A stretch of DNA of 6,024 nucleotides from Rubrobacter sp. GTDB lineage: Bacteria; Actinomycetota; Rubrobacteria; Rubrobacterales; Rubrobacteraceae. The position numbers were made by a program, and so were the translations under genes. The DNA lies in NCBI GenBank assembly GCA_019247245.1, contig JAFAPF010000015.1, positions 1 to 6,024 on the forward strand, written 5' to 3'. Below the pieces are notes generated by a model, which searched no databases, was not told where the DNA came from, and saw only the letters and a list, made by a program, of their open reading frames with translations. Below, piece after piece: positions 5,913 through 6,024 of this stretch (the stretch's first letter is position 1; each line of letters begins with the position of its first letter).

Positions 5913-6024
5913 CCATGCTGGAGGGTATCCGCTACAACGAAAGGGGTCTCGTCCCAGTGGTAGCCCAGGATGCCAGTACGGGCGAGGTCCTCATGCTCGC
6001 TTATGCGAACAGGAAAGCTGTCGA
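5909..6024 (+). CDS. hisI: Phosphoribosyl-AMP cyclohydrolase HisI, N-terminal part (partial)
   Basis: HisI opens the adenine ring of phosphoribosyl-AMP in the third step of histidine synthesis. Only about 38 residues are present before the window ends. The reading [18 protein letters not shown] followed by [15 protein letters not shown] matches the family's GLVPAIVQD and TG-VLM-AYMN motifs. Two in-frame starts are possible. GTG 5909 overlaps the hisF stop by GTGA, as at three other junctions here, with weak GGGA (5895-5898) as SD. ATG 5915, six bases on, has no usable SD. The GTG is slightly preferred. The metal-binding and catalytic half, and any HisE fusion, lie outside the window. Confidence 0.9.
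   Translation, partial: MTMLEGIRYNERGLVPVVAQDASTGEVLMLAYANRKAV

Noticed and set aside
1..6024. CRISPR array, insertion sequence, tRNA or phage signals
   Set aside because: No repeated spacer pattern, transposase motif, terminal repeat or tRNA-like cloverleaf was seen; the window is contiguous housekeeping genes.

Overview
The window is a dense, entirely plus-strand stretch of bacterial chromosome. It holds ten protein genes, the first and last cut by the window edges, with very little non-coding DNA. The order is the end of rpoA, rplQ, truA, a class I O-methyltransferase, rplM, rpsI, glmM, a DUF429 (RNase H-fold) protein, hisF and the start of hisI. The rpoA-rplQ-truA-rplM-rpsI-glmM core is a conserved bacterial arrangement: the end of the alpha-operon followed by the L13/S9 operon. 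The DNA is GC-rich by inspection (not counted), GTG starts are frequent, and Shine-Dalgarno (SD) sites are strong. TruA carries the GWAxQPGLRTV-type N-terminus that I associate with high-GC Gram-positives. My best inference is a deep-branching actinobacterium (Rubrobacter-like), held with moderate to low confidence because no rRNA or lineage marker is present.

Region 1 (1-1915) is rpoA-rplQ-truA-omt. rpoA/rplQ and truA/omt overlap by the four bases GTGA, which suggests translational coupling. A 66-bp gap before truA contains a small perfect hairpin covering its SD. The O-methyltransferase sits between truA and rplM and is the first accessory element in this housekeeping block. Region 2 (1916-2820) starts with a 77-bp gap holding a weak promoter candidate and an SD-overlapping hairpin, then rplM and rpsI.

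Region 3 (2821-5139) starts with an 85-bp gap containing two adjacent GC-rich hairpins, one with a perfect 8-bp outer stem. glmM follows, probably from a TTG start, and is coupled by GTGA to a DUF429 protein whose first expected catalytic aspartate appears to be serine. Region 4 (5140-6024) is hisF followed by hisI, again with a possible GTGA overlap.

Functionally the window combines transcription and translation (alpha subunit, L17, L13, S9, tRNA pseudouridylation), the GlmM step towards UDP-GlcNAc for the cell wall, and late histidine biosynthesis (HisF, HisI). No mobile element, CRISPR array, tRNA or rRNA was seen. I found no convincing novel system. The points worth a second look are the three structured 5' regions, the repeated GTGA junctions, the inserted methyltransferase and the altered DUF429 active site.
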